A stretch of 64,000 nt of DNA from Guillardia theta CCMP2712 (lineage: Eukaryota > Cryptophyceae > Pyrenomonadales > Geminigeraceae). This document shows positions 1 to 11,206 of the stretch, in pieces. A program made the translations under genes and the position numbers. Each line of letters begins with the position of its first letter. Positions within the stretch are counted from its first letter, which is position 1. The stretch is from the NCBI RefSeq assembly GCF_000315625.1, contig NW_005434651.1:145115-209114 (forward strand), in the 5' to 3' direction. The notes under the pieces are model-generated. The model saw only the letters and a list, made by a program, of their open reading frames with translations, searched no databases and was not told the origin of the DNA.

Positions 1-78
1 CCTTCTCCTACCTCCCTCCCTCCCCCTCTCTTCATTGTCCTCATGTCCTTTCCTCCATCCTGCTGAATTCGCGCTCAG

Positions 79-1653
79 GAGCTGGAGAAAAGAATCGAGG
101 AGCTGGAACGAGCAGGTAAATCCTTCTCGCCCTTGCTTCACTTCTCACCCTCAGCCTCCTCCTCAGCCTCCTCCTCTCCCTCCAAGCAGCGTCACTTGAT
201 CTCCTCCCCATTCTTCGATGCTCTCCCACCCAACACAACGAGTGCGGAGGAAAACACCTCCCCGAGCTCCCAGCTGCACGCAAAGCGAGGCCTTCCTCTG
301 GACTGCGAGGTCTGCATCTGCCTTACTCCCCCTCCTCCTCCTTTCCCACCTCTCCCTTCCTCGTGTTTGCTCTGCCTCCCCCCTCTGATCCTCTGCAGTG
401 GCATACGCCAAAGGCAGCAGCAGCCAACAGGGTCCTGGACAAGCTGCGAGCAGGAGGAGGGGCAGCAGCAGCAGCAGCAGCAGAAGGTGTGGTGGGAGGT
501 TGCGATGTCTTCTGACTCGAGCAGTGTCGAGCCCAGGAGATGTCATCGTGACCAACCTTGATACAGGCGAGAAGATCCCTGGTGAGAAGCGGAGGAGGAG
601 GATGCGGGTGGGGGGAGGGGGGCGACGAGGAGGAGATGGGAGGGTTTAACTCCGACGAGCAGCAAAGCATGCATTGAAGCACATCCTCCCTGCTACTAAC
701 ATCGCGATCAAGAATTCAATCGTGAGCAGCTTCTTCACCCCCACCGCTCCGTCTACTCCCTCCTCCTCCATTACAGCCCCGCCCAACCCCATCCTTCTCT
801 CACTTCCTCTCACTTCCGCTGCCTCTCAGGGTTTTATGTCGGAGAAGCTGTCAAGAATCGCGTCTGCGAGTTCTACAAGAAACGTCGAGGTCGATCAAGT
901 TGCTTGTTGTTGTTTGTTATTAGATCTTGTTGCTTCTTGTTGCTGCAGCCGCCAGTGATAGTGATGATGATGATGATCATGCTGTTGTTATTGTTGTTGT
1001 TGACGACGACGATGACGATGATGATGGTTGTTGCCGCCATGTAGGAGACCAAGGCTCGAGCCCTGCGGCAGAAAGACGACCCTCTGTCTCCTCCTCGCAA
1101 GCGAGCGAAGCTGGACGGCACCAGCGAGCAGCAGCCATTCTCACCCAGCCCGGCCAGGAAGATCAGAGACATGTCGTCCGCCATGAGCCAAGAGAACATG
1201 GACCCCAACATCCTACTGGTGGAGCCTCCTGCCTCTGACTCCCCTCCTCTACAACTCCGCCCCCCCCCCCCTTCCTCCTCCTCCTCCTTCTCCACATCCC
1301 TCGACAAAGACATGCCTGACTGTTGCCGTCTCAGTCAAGCAAGAAGAAGAACACAGGGCTGCTCTTCTTTGACGGGCTGCCCAAGTGATCGACTTGTTCT
1401 TGCTGTCGTCTCCTGACCTCGTGGTGCAGGAGGAAATCAATGCATGTGGTGGAACAAGACCCTTCTCCCGAGGTCTGCTCCTCCCATGCTGAAGACAACA
1501 GCTCCAACAAGGGCCTCAGCAACATCCTGAAGCAGGCTAAGTGATCGTCCTCGCTCCTCTCCTCTACTTCTCGGCTCATCTGTCGACAGGAATACGCTGA
1601 GCGCGAACTTACTTGGGCTGGTCAAGCACAAGCAGAGCAGGGAGTCCATGTAG
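79..1653 (+). CDS. Coiled-coil nuclear protein, 3' part (5' end outside window)
   Basis: Partial gene; I do not recognise the family. Visible exons are 79-115 (charged helical segment), about 401-583 (ends VIVTNLDTGEKIP), 830-889, about 1054-1219, 1340-1394, 1432-1539 and 1589-1653, ending in TAG at 1651. The fourth exon carries a nuclear-localisation-like PPRKRAKL followed by SP motifs (PFSPSP), suggesting a phosphorylated nuclear protein. The last three exons keep phase across donors reading AA|GTGATCG, which occurs twice. One problem remains: the phase leaving the 830-889 exon does not fit the best frame of the 1054 exon, so a small exon is probably missed or that junction is wrong. Neighbour downstream is on the same strand. 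Confidence 0.6.
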
Positions 1654-2492
1654 TGGGAGTGGAGACGATGGAGATGAAGCATTTGCAATGATTTCCCGTT
1701 TTTCTGTCAAGCTTGTTGACGTGTTTTGTGAGGAAAGTTGTACAACAAGAAAAATAGATGCATCGTTCGGGGAAGAATTGAGATGACGAATCCTTCAGAT
1801 GGAACAGTGATGAAGTTGATACGAACAATGAGCTGTGATGATGTCGGGATGACTCATGCTGTTCAACATCGTCCTCCTCCTCTTCGTCTCCTCCCTTCCC
1901 TTTCCCGGTCCTCCTCGTCCCCATGCATGTTTTATGCATGTTTCACTGTCGGGGAGTTGCGGTTTTGTAGTGGGGTACGGCTTTAAAGTGAGGGGGTACA
2001 ATCAACAGGGGTACTTATGAGGGTAGTATGACATATGAATACACCGGTAGTCATTGGAAGGTGCTCATGAAAAAGCAGGGTGGGTACAAAGAAAGGGGTG
2101 GTAGGGTGGTGCAAAGAGAAGACGCAATGCGCGTGATGCCTTTTATATCAGGCGGTGAGGGAGGGGGAGGAGGGACGGGGGGAGGAGGAGGAAGAGGAGG
2201 AGGAGGAGGAAGAGGAAAGACAGGAAGCGGGTTACATCATGTAGGCTGTCCATGAAAAAAGAGCAGCATGCTGTTGGGATCGTGTCATACAAGAAAGATG
2301 CTGAGAAGCCAAGGATGAAGGAGACGAAGGAGACAAGAAGGAGGCATGGAGATAGAATGGTGGAAGAACTGAAAAGAATTTGATCGAGATTTCTCAAGAA
2401 AGCTGACAAGAAAACTGCTGTCGACAGAAAGGAAAGTGCCTTCGACAGTATGAAGATGTGACAGGAAATCGTGACAGTCACCTCTTGCAAGC
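1654..2492. other. Intergenic: 3' region with GGGGTAC-rich island and GGA tract
   Basis: No convincing gene. The stretch 1975-2115 is rich in GGGTAC and GGGGTA words and resembles, on the opposite strand, the TACCCC islands near 9 kb, 42 kb and 63.7 kb. Positions 2157-2220 are a purine-rich GGA/GGGA tract. Open frames on the minus strand here are hydrophobic low-complexity shadows. Confidence 0.6.
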
Positions 2493-5400
2493 ATGGTGTT
2501 CTTTCCGTTTGCTGCGTTGAGGTGCGACACCTGACACTTGCTCTTCCTCTCTCCTCACGATATTTCCAGACAAACGCGCAAGTGCGTGTTCACCTTACTG
2601 TTCTTCCTTGTCCTCGCCACGTATCCTCCCACACAGTCATCTAGGAACGGATTGATCCAACGGAAACACGTATGCCGACCTCATGCCGAGTTTCGTCGTC
2701 GACATGGTTCCTGGGAGGAACTTGAAAGTCCTGCTGTCCAGCATTCGTCCTGTTCTCCTGCATGGCGAGCTCCCCTGTTGAAGCTGAGGGGAGGAGTAAG
2801 GCCTAGATCGGAGTCGAGCGGCAAGCGGGGGCGCAAACCTTTACCTAAGAAGAAGATGAGGTCGAATATGCGCATACCCTCATGCCAATCCGTCTCCTAC
2901 CTTCTCCCTCCCTATGCTTCCCAACCTCCAACTTTTCCTCTCCCTCTCCCTCTCCCTCTCCCTCTCCCTCTCCCTCTCTCCCTCCCTCCCCTTCCCTCCT
3001 TCTCTCCCTCTTCCCTGCTTCTCTCCCCCTTCCCCCCTCTCCTCTCTCCTCTTCCCCACGTCTTCTCTCCTCCTCGCTTCAGCCATGTTGACTCTGATCA
3101 AGGTATCGCGCTGGTTTTGACCCTCCTCGCATTTCGATCTCAGAAAGAGATCCCGAGCAGGTACGAGAAGCTGGCGACACCTGAAACATTGAAAAACTAC
3201 TCCAGAGAATGCGCGAGCTCGGGTTGGAAGCAGAGGGGCCTCACTTCAGTGCAAGATACAAGTAAGGGGAGGGGAGGGGAGGGGAGGGGAGGGGAGGGGA
3301 GGGGAGGGGTAAGGGGAACAGAAGGGAGAGGAGAGGAGAGGAAGTGAGGTTAAGGCGGGAGGGGAGAGGAGAGAAGGTGAATGCGATCTGCCTTGTGCTC
3401 TTGTTGCTATCTTTGTATTTTGTGGTTTGTCTCAGTTGACTGTACTATCCCATTATGTTCCTCACTATCTTTCCAGGACGACCGACTTTGCCCCCGATGC
3501 AGTTATAGGCAGAGATCTTCAATATGAATACTCTTGGATGAAGGTCCTCGGCGCTCCCTCCCTCCCTCCTTCTCCTCCCTCCCTCCCTCCCTCCCTCCCT
3601 CCCTCCCTCCCTCCCTCCCTCCCTCCCTCCCTCTCTCCCTCTTTTCACCTCCTTGTCGTCTCTCTGTCGTCTACCCCCTTCCTCCTCTTCCTGTCGTCTC
3701 CTTTAGTCTCTCCTGCTGCTTTCTCAATCACGATCTTCAGGGGCATCTGTTGTTCCATCCCGACACCATGGAGCCTTTCAACTTCCATCGTTTCTTCCTC
3801 GATGACCCCAACGATCCCTTCCAAGCCGTGCGCGTCGACCCAAGGGACATGGACGACGCGGTGAGGGTCGATTGCAACTAGACTGCCATCCCTCCCTTGT
3901 GTGGAGCTGTTGGCTGTCCTGTTGTCTCGGGGATGGTGCGCGTGATATCTGCCTGACATGCTCGTCACAGATGCGAGAGAGAATGAAGAATCCTCACCTG
4001 TACATCCAAGGGATTCGCGACAAAGTCGATGAGTACTTCTACTTGAAGAGGACGAGGATCGAGGCCATGCAGGTCGCTGTGGAGCAGCTGACGAGCGCGC
4101 ACAATCGGAATCAGCAGCAGCTGAAGCGCTTTCAAACCCCCGTCAGGTTCTTCGTGAACTCCTCGCAGTCTCTCCCTCAGACCATCTCCATGTGCACAAA
4201 ACCCTCCATCGGAAGAGACCTCGCTTCAACCGCAGGCGATGCCCATTCTCCTCCTCCTCCTCCCGTCTCCATCATCTTCGATCACGGTTGGCACGCGTGG
4301 CCTTCCATCAACAGCAAGCAGCTGCTCTGCATCCCCAACGGCACCCTCCACCTCCTCGGAGCCGGCGATGCGCCATGGCTGTCCCCCGTGCAAGACAGGG
4401 AGGGGGAGGAGAGCACAGCGCATGAGGACTCCGTGCACAAGGGAAGGAAGGCAACGACTCTCTTTGGCAGCCTGTGGATGGACGAGGATAGCAGGGGAAC
4501 TTGCTGCAAGCTGAAGCTGCTGCAGAACCACACCAGAGACCGGCGGTCGTTTGCTCTGAAAGCCTACGAGTACTTGTTGGAGGAGGAAAACCAAGAGGAG
4601 TGGGAGGGGGTGCAGGAGGGGATCGAAGACATGGACCCTTTCGACGATCCTTTCGCATGTGTGGCTGTGTTCGGAGACTGGAACTTTTCTTTCTGCGATC
4701 TGCGAGGAGGATACGATCATGTGATGAGCTTGAGAGAATCCGGAAGTGTCAACGTGTCTTATTGTTACTTCAACAACCTCCCACAGGTGATGACTGACAG
4801 TTGGTCTTGCAAGCTTCCTCTCACCTCAGCCCTTTCATTCGTGTCTCAGCTCTCCAGTTTTCTCCTCCTCCTCTCCCCTCTCCTCCTCTCCTCTCTGGGC
4901 CTTCCACCCCCCCCCCCCCCCACACCCCGCCCCGCCCTCCTTTCTGCCATGTTCTTCGCCTTCTGCCCCTTTCTTCATTCCCCTGCTCCTCCTCTCCCTT
5001 TCTCTTCTCCCTTTTCCTTCCCCTCTCCTGGTGTAATCTTTCCGCTCCCTCCTCATCATTGACATCAGGACGGAGACCGTGACCCTGTCAAGCATCCCTT
5101 GCACCAGATGTATGACGTCGTCAACAACCGCACGCTCCCCTTCCACGGGGCCCCGCCGGACATGACGGGCATCGTTTGCTACCATCGCTCTCTGGCCCGG
5201 GCTGAGGGCTGCGTCTTCGGGGACCTGCTATGGTGCGGCATGAGAGCCATCGACGAGTCTCGCATGGTTGCCGAAGGTGACGTCAGCACGCAGTCAAGAG
5301 CTTGTTTGTGATCCGAATGGTGTTTGATGGCGCGCGCGATGGAATGTGAAAGAGACGTTAGAGTTGAGATGTTTCTGCTTGCTGCTGTCTTGTACCTCTC

Positions 5401-5662
5401 GTCTTGTCTCCCAGACTATTTTTCTCATGTGTCATATTCATTATGATTCTGCTCCGTATCCTCCTGCTTCTTCTCTTTCATCGTTGATCATTCCTTCAGG
5501 ATGCGTCTTCGCTACGTTCCAGACGGGGATGAATTTCAGGGACGATTCTCGTTCCTACGCCAGGGCATGTCAGTTCAACACGTCGGTCGCAGCTCTATTC
5601 GTCGAGCATCGATCATCCCTCCTTGCTGTTGAATGCAACATCAACCAGGTCAACTGTCATCG

Positions 5663-5718
<56 letters not shown>

Positions 5719-7080
5719 CCCTTCCGCTTCTATCCCTCGAGCTCCTGTTCCTTCCCTGTCCGCTCTTCATGCTGCTGATCAACCTACCCTTCCCACTACT
5801 CCTCCTGCTCCTGCTCCTATTGATCTGCCTTCTTCCGATTCTCCTCATTTTTCCCTTCCCCGCATCCTCCTCTGCATTTGTCTCTGATCAGCCCTTATCA
5901 GGCTGTGTTCGGCCTGATGCTTCTCGGCAACTCAACTTCCGTCATCAAGAGCAGCACCTTCTACAACTGCACCGACGGAGTTTTCTTTAGCATCGGCGAA
6001 CCAACCTTCCAGGTTGGAGCTGTGGGAAGAGCAAATGCACCAGAGTCCGGGGGTTGAGGGAAGAGGGGAGCAGGGAGCAGGGAGCAGGGAGCAGGGAGCA
6101 GGAGGAACACGATTACAGCTAAATTGCTCACTCTCTCGCAGAAAGCTCAACTCGAGGACAACCATGTCGTCTGCTTTCCCAACGAGGAGAGGGAGTGCGG
6201 CTATACCTGGCTGAGCTTGCAGGTGAAGTCAAGAGGGGAAGACGAAAATTAGGGAAAGGAAAGGAGAGAGATGGAAGGGAGAAAGGAGGGAGGGAGGGGG
6301 AGGGAAGGAAAGAAAGGTAGTGGGGAGGAGGCAGGGAGGGGGAGGGAAGGGACAACATATGAGAAGGGGATGAGGAGGGAGGAAGGAGGAGGATGGAACA
6401 GACGTTTTGAGAGTGAGCTTGCAGAGGCCCAAGACGCTTGTTGAGAGGAATAACACAGTCATCAACGATCCCTACTACCCGGTACTGAAACGCTCTTCTC
6501 CTCCTCCCCTCTCACTTCGATGGTGCAGGGTACCTCTGACATCGCCGCGAAATACGACATGGTGGAAGCTTTTCTCAGCCCTGCCCTCTCCTCTCCCTTT
6601 CTGCTTCATCCCTCCCTCCCTCCCTCCCTCCCTCCCTCCCTCCTCCAGCCTCTCTCCTTCTTCCCCTGCCTTGAAACTTCTGACGCTGCTTCTTCTAACT
6701 TGTCAGTTCCCCAACGTAAGTGGCGTGCTGGGCCCAGAAGAGTTCGGCCAGCTGCTGGACTGGTTCGACAACGAGCTCGAAGACGATGCTACCCCCGAGC
6801 AAGACACGTCTGCCACGTGCGCTGCCCTCCAATTCAACCCCTTCCATCTCCTGCCCTCCTCTCCCAACCTCGCACCGCCTCCGTCGTCCTAACCCTCCGC
6901 TGCAGCCTCTCCCGCATCATGGATCTGGATAGGAGGCTGGCCACCATCGACAGACTGGCGAAGTGGAAGCGGAAGGTGAGTCACTGGGATCTTTCCGCTG
7001 CTGCGCTGACTCTTGCACTGAAGGGGTTGCGCACGACCAAGACGGAGAGGTTTCAAAGGAGTCAGCTGGTGAGAGACTGA
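2493..7080 (+). CDS. Secreted or plastid-directed protein with beta-helix-like repeats
   Basis: About 550 residues in some 15 exons. I chose ATG 2493 because exon 2493-2521 joins in phase to the exon at 2570, giving a basic n-region (RQTRK) and hydrophobic core (CVFTLLFFLVLATYP), a signal peptide. An LKLRGG motif follows near residue 95, as in precursors of complex plastids. Further exons: 2570-2860, 3083-3102, 3144-3160, 3206-3261, 3477-3543, 3741-3860, 3971-4786, 5069-5276, then about 5499, 5908, 6140, 6433, 6529, 6710 and 6906, ending TGA 7078. The middle and C-terminal part has short strands rich in Asn, Cys and aromatic residues (GDWNFSFCDLRGG, VIKSSTFYNCTDGVFF), resembling pectate-lyase-type right-handed beta-helices. 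Substrate unknown; no catalytic residues identified. Introns contain long CT repeats. Confidence 0.7.
3264..3310. repeat. (GGGGA)n microsatellite
   Basis: About nine tandem GGGGA units in an intron of the beta-helix gene; purine-rich on the sense strand. Confidence 0.9.
3553..3634. repeat. (CCCT)n microsatellite
   Basis: Roughly twenty CCCT units in the intron following the exon that ends at 3543; pyrimidine-rich on the sense strand. Confidence 0.9.
5664..5718. repeat. (CTCCTG)n microsatellite
   Basis: Nine tandem CTCCTG units within an intron of the beta-helix gene. Confidence 0.9.
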
Positions 7081-7161
7081 GCGATCGTCTTCAACAAGTG
7101 ACCTTGGATGCAGATGGCAAACAGCGGCCTTGATAGGGTAGCTGTAGACATATGATGACTT

Positions 7162-7222
7162 CAGATTGGAACCATCAGATTGGAACCATCAGATTGGAAT
7201 CATCAGATTGGAATCATCAGTG
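7162..7222. repeat. 14-bp tandem repeat, about four copies
   Basis: Unit ATCAGATTGGAACC, with the last copies changed to GGAATC. It lies in the 270-bp gap between two convergent genes. Confidence 0.85.
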
Positions 7223-7350
7223 TCCTGATCGGTTCGATTCACTATCCCAACCTCATCCTTTTTACCCTCATTGTATCGCTATTCCTTCATCCTAGTATAC
7301 CACAGCACAAGCCATCCTATCCTCCCCACATTGCCCCGCCCCGCCCTCCC

Positions 7351-8536
7351 CTAACACCACAGCCCCTCCTCCTCCTCAAACTGCGAAAGAGGAAGGAGTC
7401 ACTGGACTCAAGTCGTCACCGCATGTTCCTTACCGAGCATTCCAAGCTGTCGGGGAGCTCGTACTTGGAGTCCAGCAGCGGGACCGTCACCTCCCGCGGG
7501 CCCTTGGGCGATCGAATCTTAACACTCTGAAGGAGCATAATCAGTGACCATGGAATGATCACAAGTAAGGAGGATCAGAAATACTAGGAAGAAGAAGGAA
7601 AAAGAATGTATCACAGGAGGAAGACGGCAAAGAACCAGAAACAGTAGGAGGATCAGTGACAATACGAGGTTCAATTACAGGAGAAACTGCAACAATAGGA
7701 GAATACGTGACAATGGCAGGAGTAACAAGAGGGTCTCAATGACAGCAGAAGAATCAAGGAAATGGGAGAATTGGGAATAACGAGCAGCACCGAAACTTTG
7801 TATGAGATTTCACACTGATCCTTCACGGAAGCGAAGGGAACTATCGTCTGCCAATGTTCCATCAGCCCCTGCAAGAGAGAAGGAAGGACAAGGAGAGAGA
7901 TAGAGTTTCAACTCATCGCAACAAACCCATACCCATGACCCCATCTCAACAAGACATTTCTACTCTCTCTCATTACAGCTACATGATGAGATAAACTCGA
8001 CATGAAGTAGCAATGAAACAACCTCGATCGGCACTAATCTTCTTCTCCACGACGCTAGATCATGTCCACACATCTGGAAAGCAGAGAAAGTCATGAACAA
8101 TCCTGGAGGATCACTCGCGTTTGGGCGGCACCTGACACAGACCGTTCGTCATGCTGCCCTCGGAGCCACAGGCAAGACAATCGCGGGTCAAGTTGGGCCG
8201 GAGGATATCAGGGCGTCTCAAAGACTTCTCGAAGATGACCTTCGACTTTCTCATGCTCAAGTGCTTGTCAGCCGCGGGAGGAAACAGCTCCGTCGGGGAA
8301 AACAAGGCAATCTTCCTCTGACCCTCTTCCAAAAAGCTAGCCATCCCTTGCATCACCGTCTGAATCGCACCAGGAGGATGCAATTCGCCTCCGGTTGCAA
8401 CCTCAGCATCCACCCGCTCACTGTGGTCGTACAGAGAGGTCTTGAATGCGGGTCTCTCCGGTAACAGCCGATACCCCTGCTTGAAGAGCGACTCCCTCTC
8501 CTTCGCTAGCTCTTCTTGATTGCACCAATTCACCAT
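7351..8536 (-). CDS. Small zinc-ribbon protein of unknown function
   Basis: Five exons: 8132-8536, 8023-8073, 7797-7868, 7434-7526 and 7351-7380. Total 651 nt, 216 residues, all junctions in phase, stop TAG. ATG 8536 (MVNWCNQEELAKE) is the first in-frame ATG. A CxxC-x11-CxxC knuckle (CLACG ... CQMCG) is assembled across the first splice junction near residues 120-140, a structural zinc ribbon. The remainder is a mix of basic helices and short beta-like strands ending in an acidic tail FEEEEGLWC. I do not recognise the family; no signal peptide is visible. It converges on the beta-helix gene, with 270 bp between stop codons. Confidence 0.6.
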
Positions 8537-8557
8537 CGCACCACAGCTCGCATGCAA

Positions 8558-10589
8558 ACCCCGACCCCTCCCTCCTTCACCACCTTTCTTGCGTTCCTTT
8601 CTCCCTCAATGCCACCGTCTCCTGCGGGCAGTTCCGCCCGATCCCCGATCTGCTGGTCAAGTTTTGTTCCTTCTTGCCTGGTCAAAATTTGCTTTTTTGT
8701 TCGCTTCTGATGCTGTCTCTGCTCAGCTCCTACCAATCTCTTCCCATCTACCTCGCATATTCTCCTCCTCCTCCTTTGCTATCACCTTTGCTGTCCCGAT
8801 GGGCAATCTTCACTCGGAGCGTTCCCCTCTTGCTCTCGTTTCGCCCATTCCATTCTTCACTTGGCGTTACTCGTTCATCATCGTACCCCCTACTATATCA
8901 ACTTCAAGGATTACTATCGTTAAAAATCCACTTCCTATCTAGACTATGTACCGGTACTTTCAAGTACCCCTACCTATCCATATGAATCCATTTCCGCCAA
9001 CTTTACAAGAAAAAGAAGTTCTCGGGTACCACAAAAGAAATCAATGAGGGTAGGGGTTATTTTCTAGGGGTACAGGACAAGATTTTGTGGACGATGCAGC
9101 GATAAAGACGGGTGATAGATGGTCAAATGTAGGGTACAAATTGATTACATGGATCTGAAAACAGGTAGGGTACTGGATGAAGGGGTAGCCGAAATTCTGA
9201 GTGGCTTCGACATCAGGGGTGGGTAAATTGAAAGGGTGGGTACAGGTACTCCGTTACCCACCATCTTTATTAATATTTCATGTTTCAAGCACCGGTACTC
9301 TATCCAAAAGTACCCCAGGGTATCATAATTATGACCCACCCACTCCCGTCACATTTTTACCATGTATCTATCGACCCAGCCCCTCACCACCTCACTACCC
9401 CTGCCATATTTTCATACCCCTACCTGACGAACCTTACTATGTGCAATGTGGCAAGATCATATGTAGAGTCATATTGAAAAGAACCTATGGTCCCAAAAAG
9501 CCTCACCCCTACCCACCTTCATGATAGAATTTTGTACAAATACCCCATGAAGAAATTCTACTACCCCTCTATTTCTCGGTCGTCACTGAAACCAGCCTGT
9601 AAAACTTCTTTTATTTTTACAGTACTACCTTTTCAGGTAAGTTTTTCCAATCGTTTCGATTTTTATTGAATTTTCCCATACAAATCGTTTACTCAAAGAA
9701 CTTTGGTACATTTTTACAGTAGAGATTTTAAGCCTATTATTCACTCGGCACAAGTTGTACTAAGTCGGCGCCGCTTGACTGTTCACTGAGCCAGTGACCG
9801 GACCGTACCGGCGGCCGCTTCCCGGCGCCCGGGTCCCACGTTGCCGGACTCTCAGTGCTGGTCAGCCGCTCAGCCGTGAGTGGCCGGGCATTGAACCCGG
9901 CGTACGGTCAAGTTGGGTCAGCCGCTTCCGAAGTTCCGAGCCTTGGAGTGGAGTCCAGCCGCTGAGTGCCGCAGTGCCCGAGTCAGCCGGGCCCGCCCGG
10001 ACACGGAGTGTCACACGGCACGGTCGGTCGGTCGGATCGGACGGTCCAGGATCGGACCCAGGGCCGATGATCGCCGTGAGATCATCCGATCCGACACAGA
10101 GTCGGATCGGACCGTTCAACGGTTCAACCGTCGTTCAGACTCGGAGCCGCGCGCACTCAGCGGCAGTACTACCGTACCAGCAACGGTTTGAGTAATAATA
10201 ATGAACGATCGGCTGAGTGGATGCACCCTTACACAGACATAACGGATTCAACATCCGGCAGGGAGGGAGGCAAAAGTTTGTACTAGCCTAGTAGTGCTCG
10301 AAAGGTTTCGTGTTGAGGCCACTTCCGAGCGCCGTACCCCGTTGTGATGGCCGATTACGTTAAACCCATCTGACCAATTGCCGCAGACTCCACCCCGTGA
10401 CCCCCCACCCCACTCTTTCCTTACAAAAGTACCCCCCTTTGTAAAGTCTAATTCCGTGGCAACCATGTGACAGGCAGGAGGTTGGATATGAAACGTTGCG
10501 ATTTTAGAACTCTTCAAATCTGACGGCTACGTGCCTCATGATATATCATCAAACAGGCTAACTCCCCTCAGGACTATGAATAGCACCAA
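8558..10589. other. Gene-poor region with two compositional islands
   Basis: Nothing with convincing exon structure. 8940-9570 is AT-richer and packed with TACCCC, GGGTAC and ACCCCTACC words on both strands. 9770-10190 switches sharply to a GC-rich island (CCGG, GGATCGGACC and GTCGGTCGGTCGG words, TTCACTGAGCC at 9782). Related islands recur elsewhere in the window. Open frames in the GC island appear in several frames at once, as expected from composition. Confidence 0.6.
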
Positions 10590-10718
10590 ATGAAAGGCAG
10601 CAATATTCTATTATGCCTTGTGTCACTGCCGCAATTCTGTAAAGGACATTCGTTTGCCCCTTCATGTCGCATGGGAGGTGGTGTCCGAGATCACGAGGGA
10701 ACAATCACCCGGTATCTC

Positions 10719-10725
10719 TATAAAG
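10719..10725 (+). promoter_or_regulatory. Possible TATA box
   Basis: TATAAAG about 170 bp upstream of the ATG at 10895. Not conserved in the duplicated copy, so weak. Confidence 0.25.
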
Positions 10726-10894
10726 ACCGTCCCCTCCTCTGCCCCTTCTGCCTTCTGGTTTCCTTTAAAAAGCACGTCCTTCTCCCACCCAGCACCGTCA
10801 CTGTCTTCTTCTTCTGTTTCCATTCTTCCCCTCTTATCTGGATCCACTCTAGCTGCATTCTTGGTGGCTCCTTGTTTCCTCCCTCACATCCTCT

Positions 10895-11167
10895 ATGCCT
10901 GCTTCTAATCCACCTCAGCCCGCACAGACATGTTTCTTTCTCCGAGCTTCTCGTACTCATCCTTCCTGCAACAAGCTTCCAAAGACTTTGCCTCTCATTC
11001 AGTCCGACACCACGCCCAGCCGTCTTCCAACAGTCTCGTCCGGCCTTGAAAGACCCGTGTCTCCCCTTAGCCGCGCCAAGCAGCTCGCAGCCCTCAAGTC
11101 AAGCATCGCCATGATCAAGGAGCACAGGAAGATCAAGGACGCATGGGGACTAGAGCAGGAGCTGTGA
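10895..11167 (+). CDS. Small basic protein, duplicate copy 1
   Basis: Ninety codons from ATG 10895, stop TGA. The C-terminal 36 residues (SPLSRAKQLAALKSSIAM followed by IKEHRKIKDAWGLEQEL) form an amphipathic helix with no family I recognise. This C-terminal half, the stop codon and about 40 bp beyond are almost identical to a second copy at 12515-12664, whereas the N-terminal parts differ completely. Either the true gene is spliced and only the last exon is shared, or the duplicated block carries a short conserved ORF. N-terminus uncertain. Confidence 0.45.
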   Translation: MPASNPPQPAQTCFFLRASRTHPSCNKLPKTLPLIQSDTTPSRLPTVSSGLERPVSPLSRAKQLAALKSSIAMIKEHRKIKDAWGLEQEL

Positions 11168-11206
11168 GGGCAGCCCTGGCGAGGAAGGGTCAGGAAGGTG
11201 GGGGTA
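11057..11206 (+). repeat. 150-bp duplicated block, copy 1
   Basis: Matches 12515-12664 with only two differences I can see (CCCC/CTCT context at the start and AAG/ACG in the coding part), offset 1,458 bp. Weaker similarity (GATCACGAGG context) lies upstream at 10671 and 12229. Confidence 0.85.

Noticed and set aside
163-555. Minus-strand frames overlapping the first gene
   Set aside because: Leu/Arg-rich antisense shadows of CT-rich introns and a poly-Ser exon.
2538-3347. Long plus-strand frame beginning at 2538
   Set aside because: Its first codon is TTG and it reads through several introns; the spliced model from ATG 2493 explains it.
9794-10195. Overlapping open frames in the GC-rich island
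   Set aside because: Open in several frames on both strands because of composition; contents are Arg/Ser/Gly-rich and repetitive.
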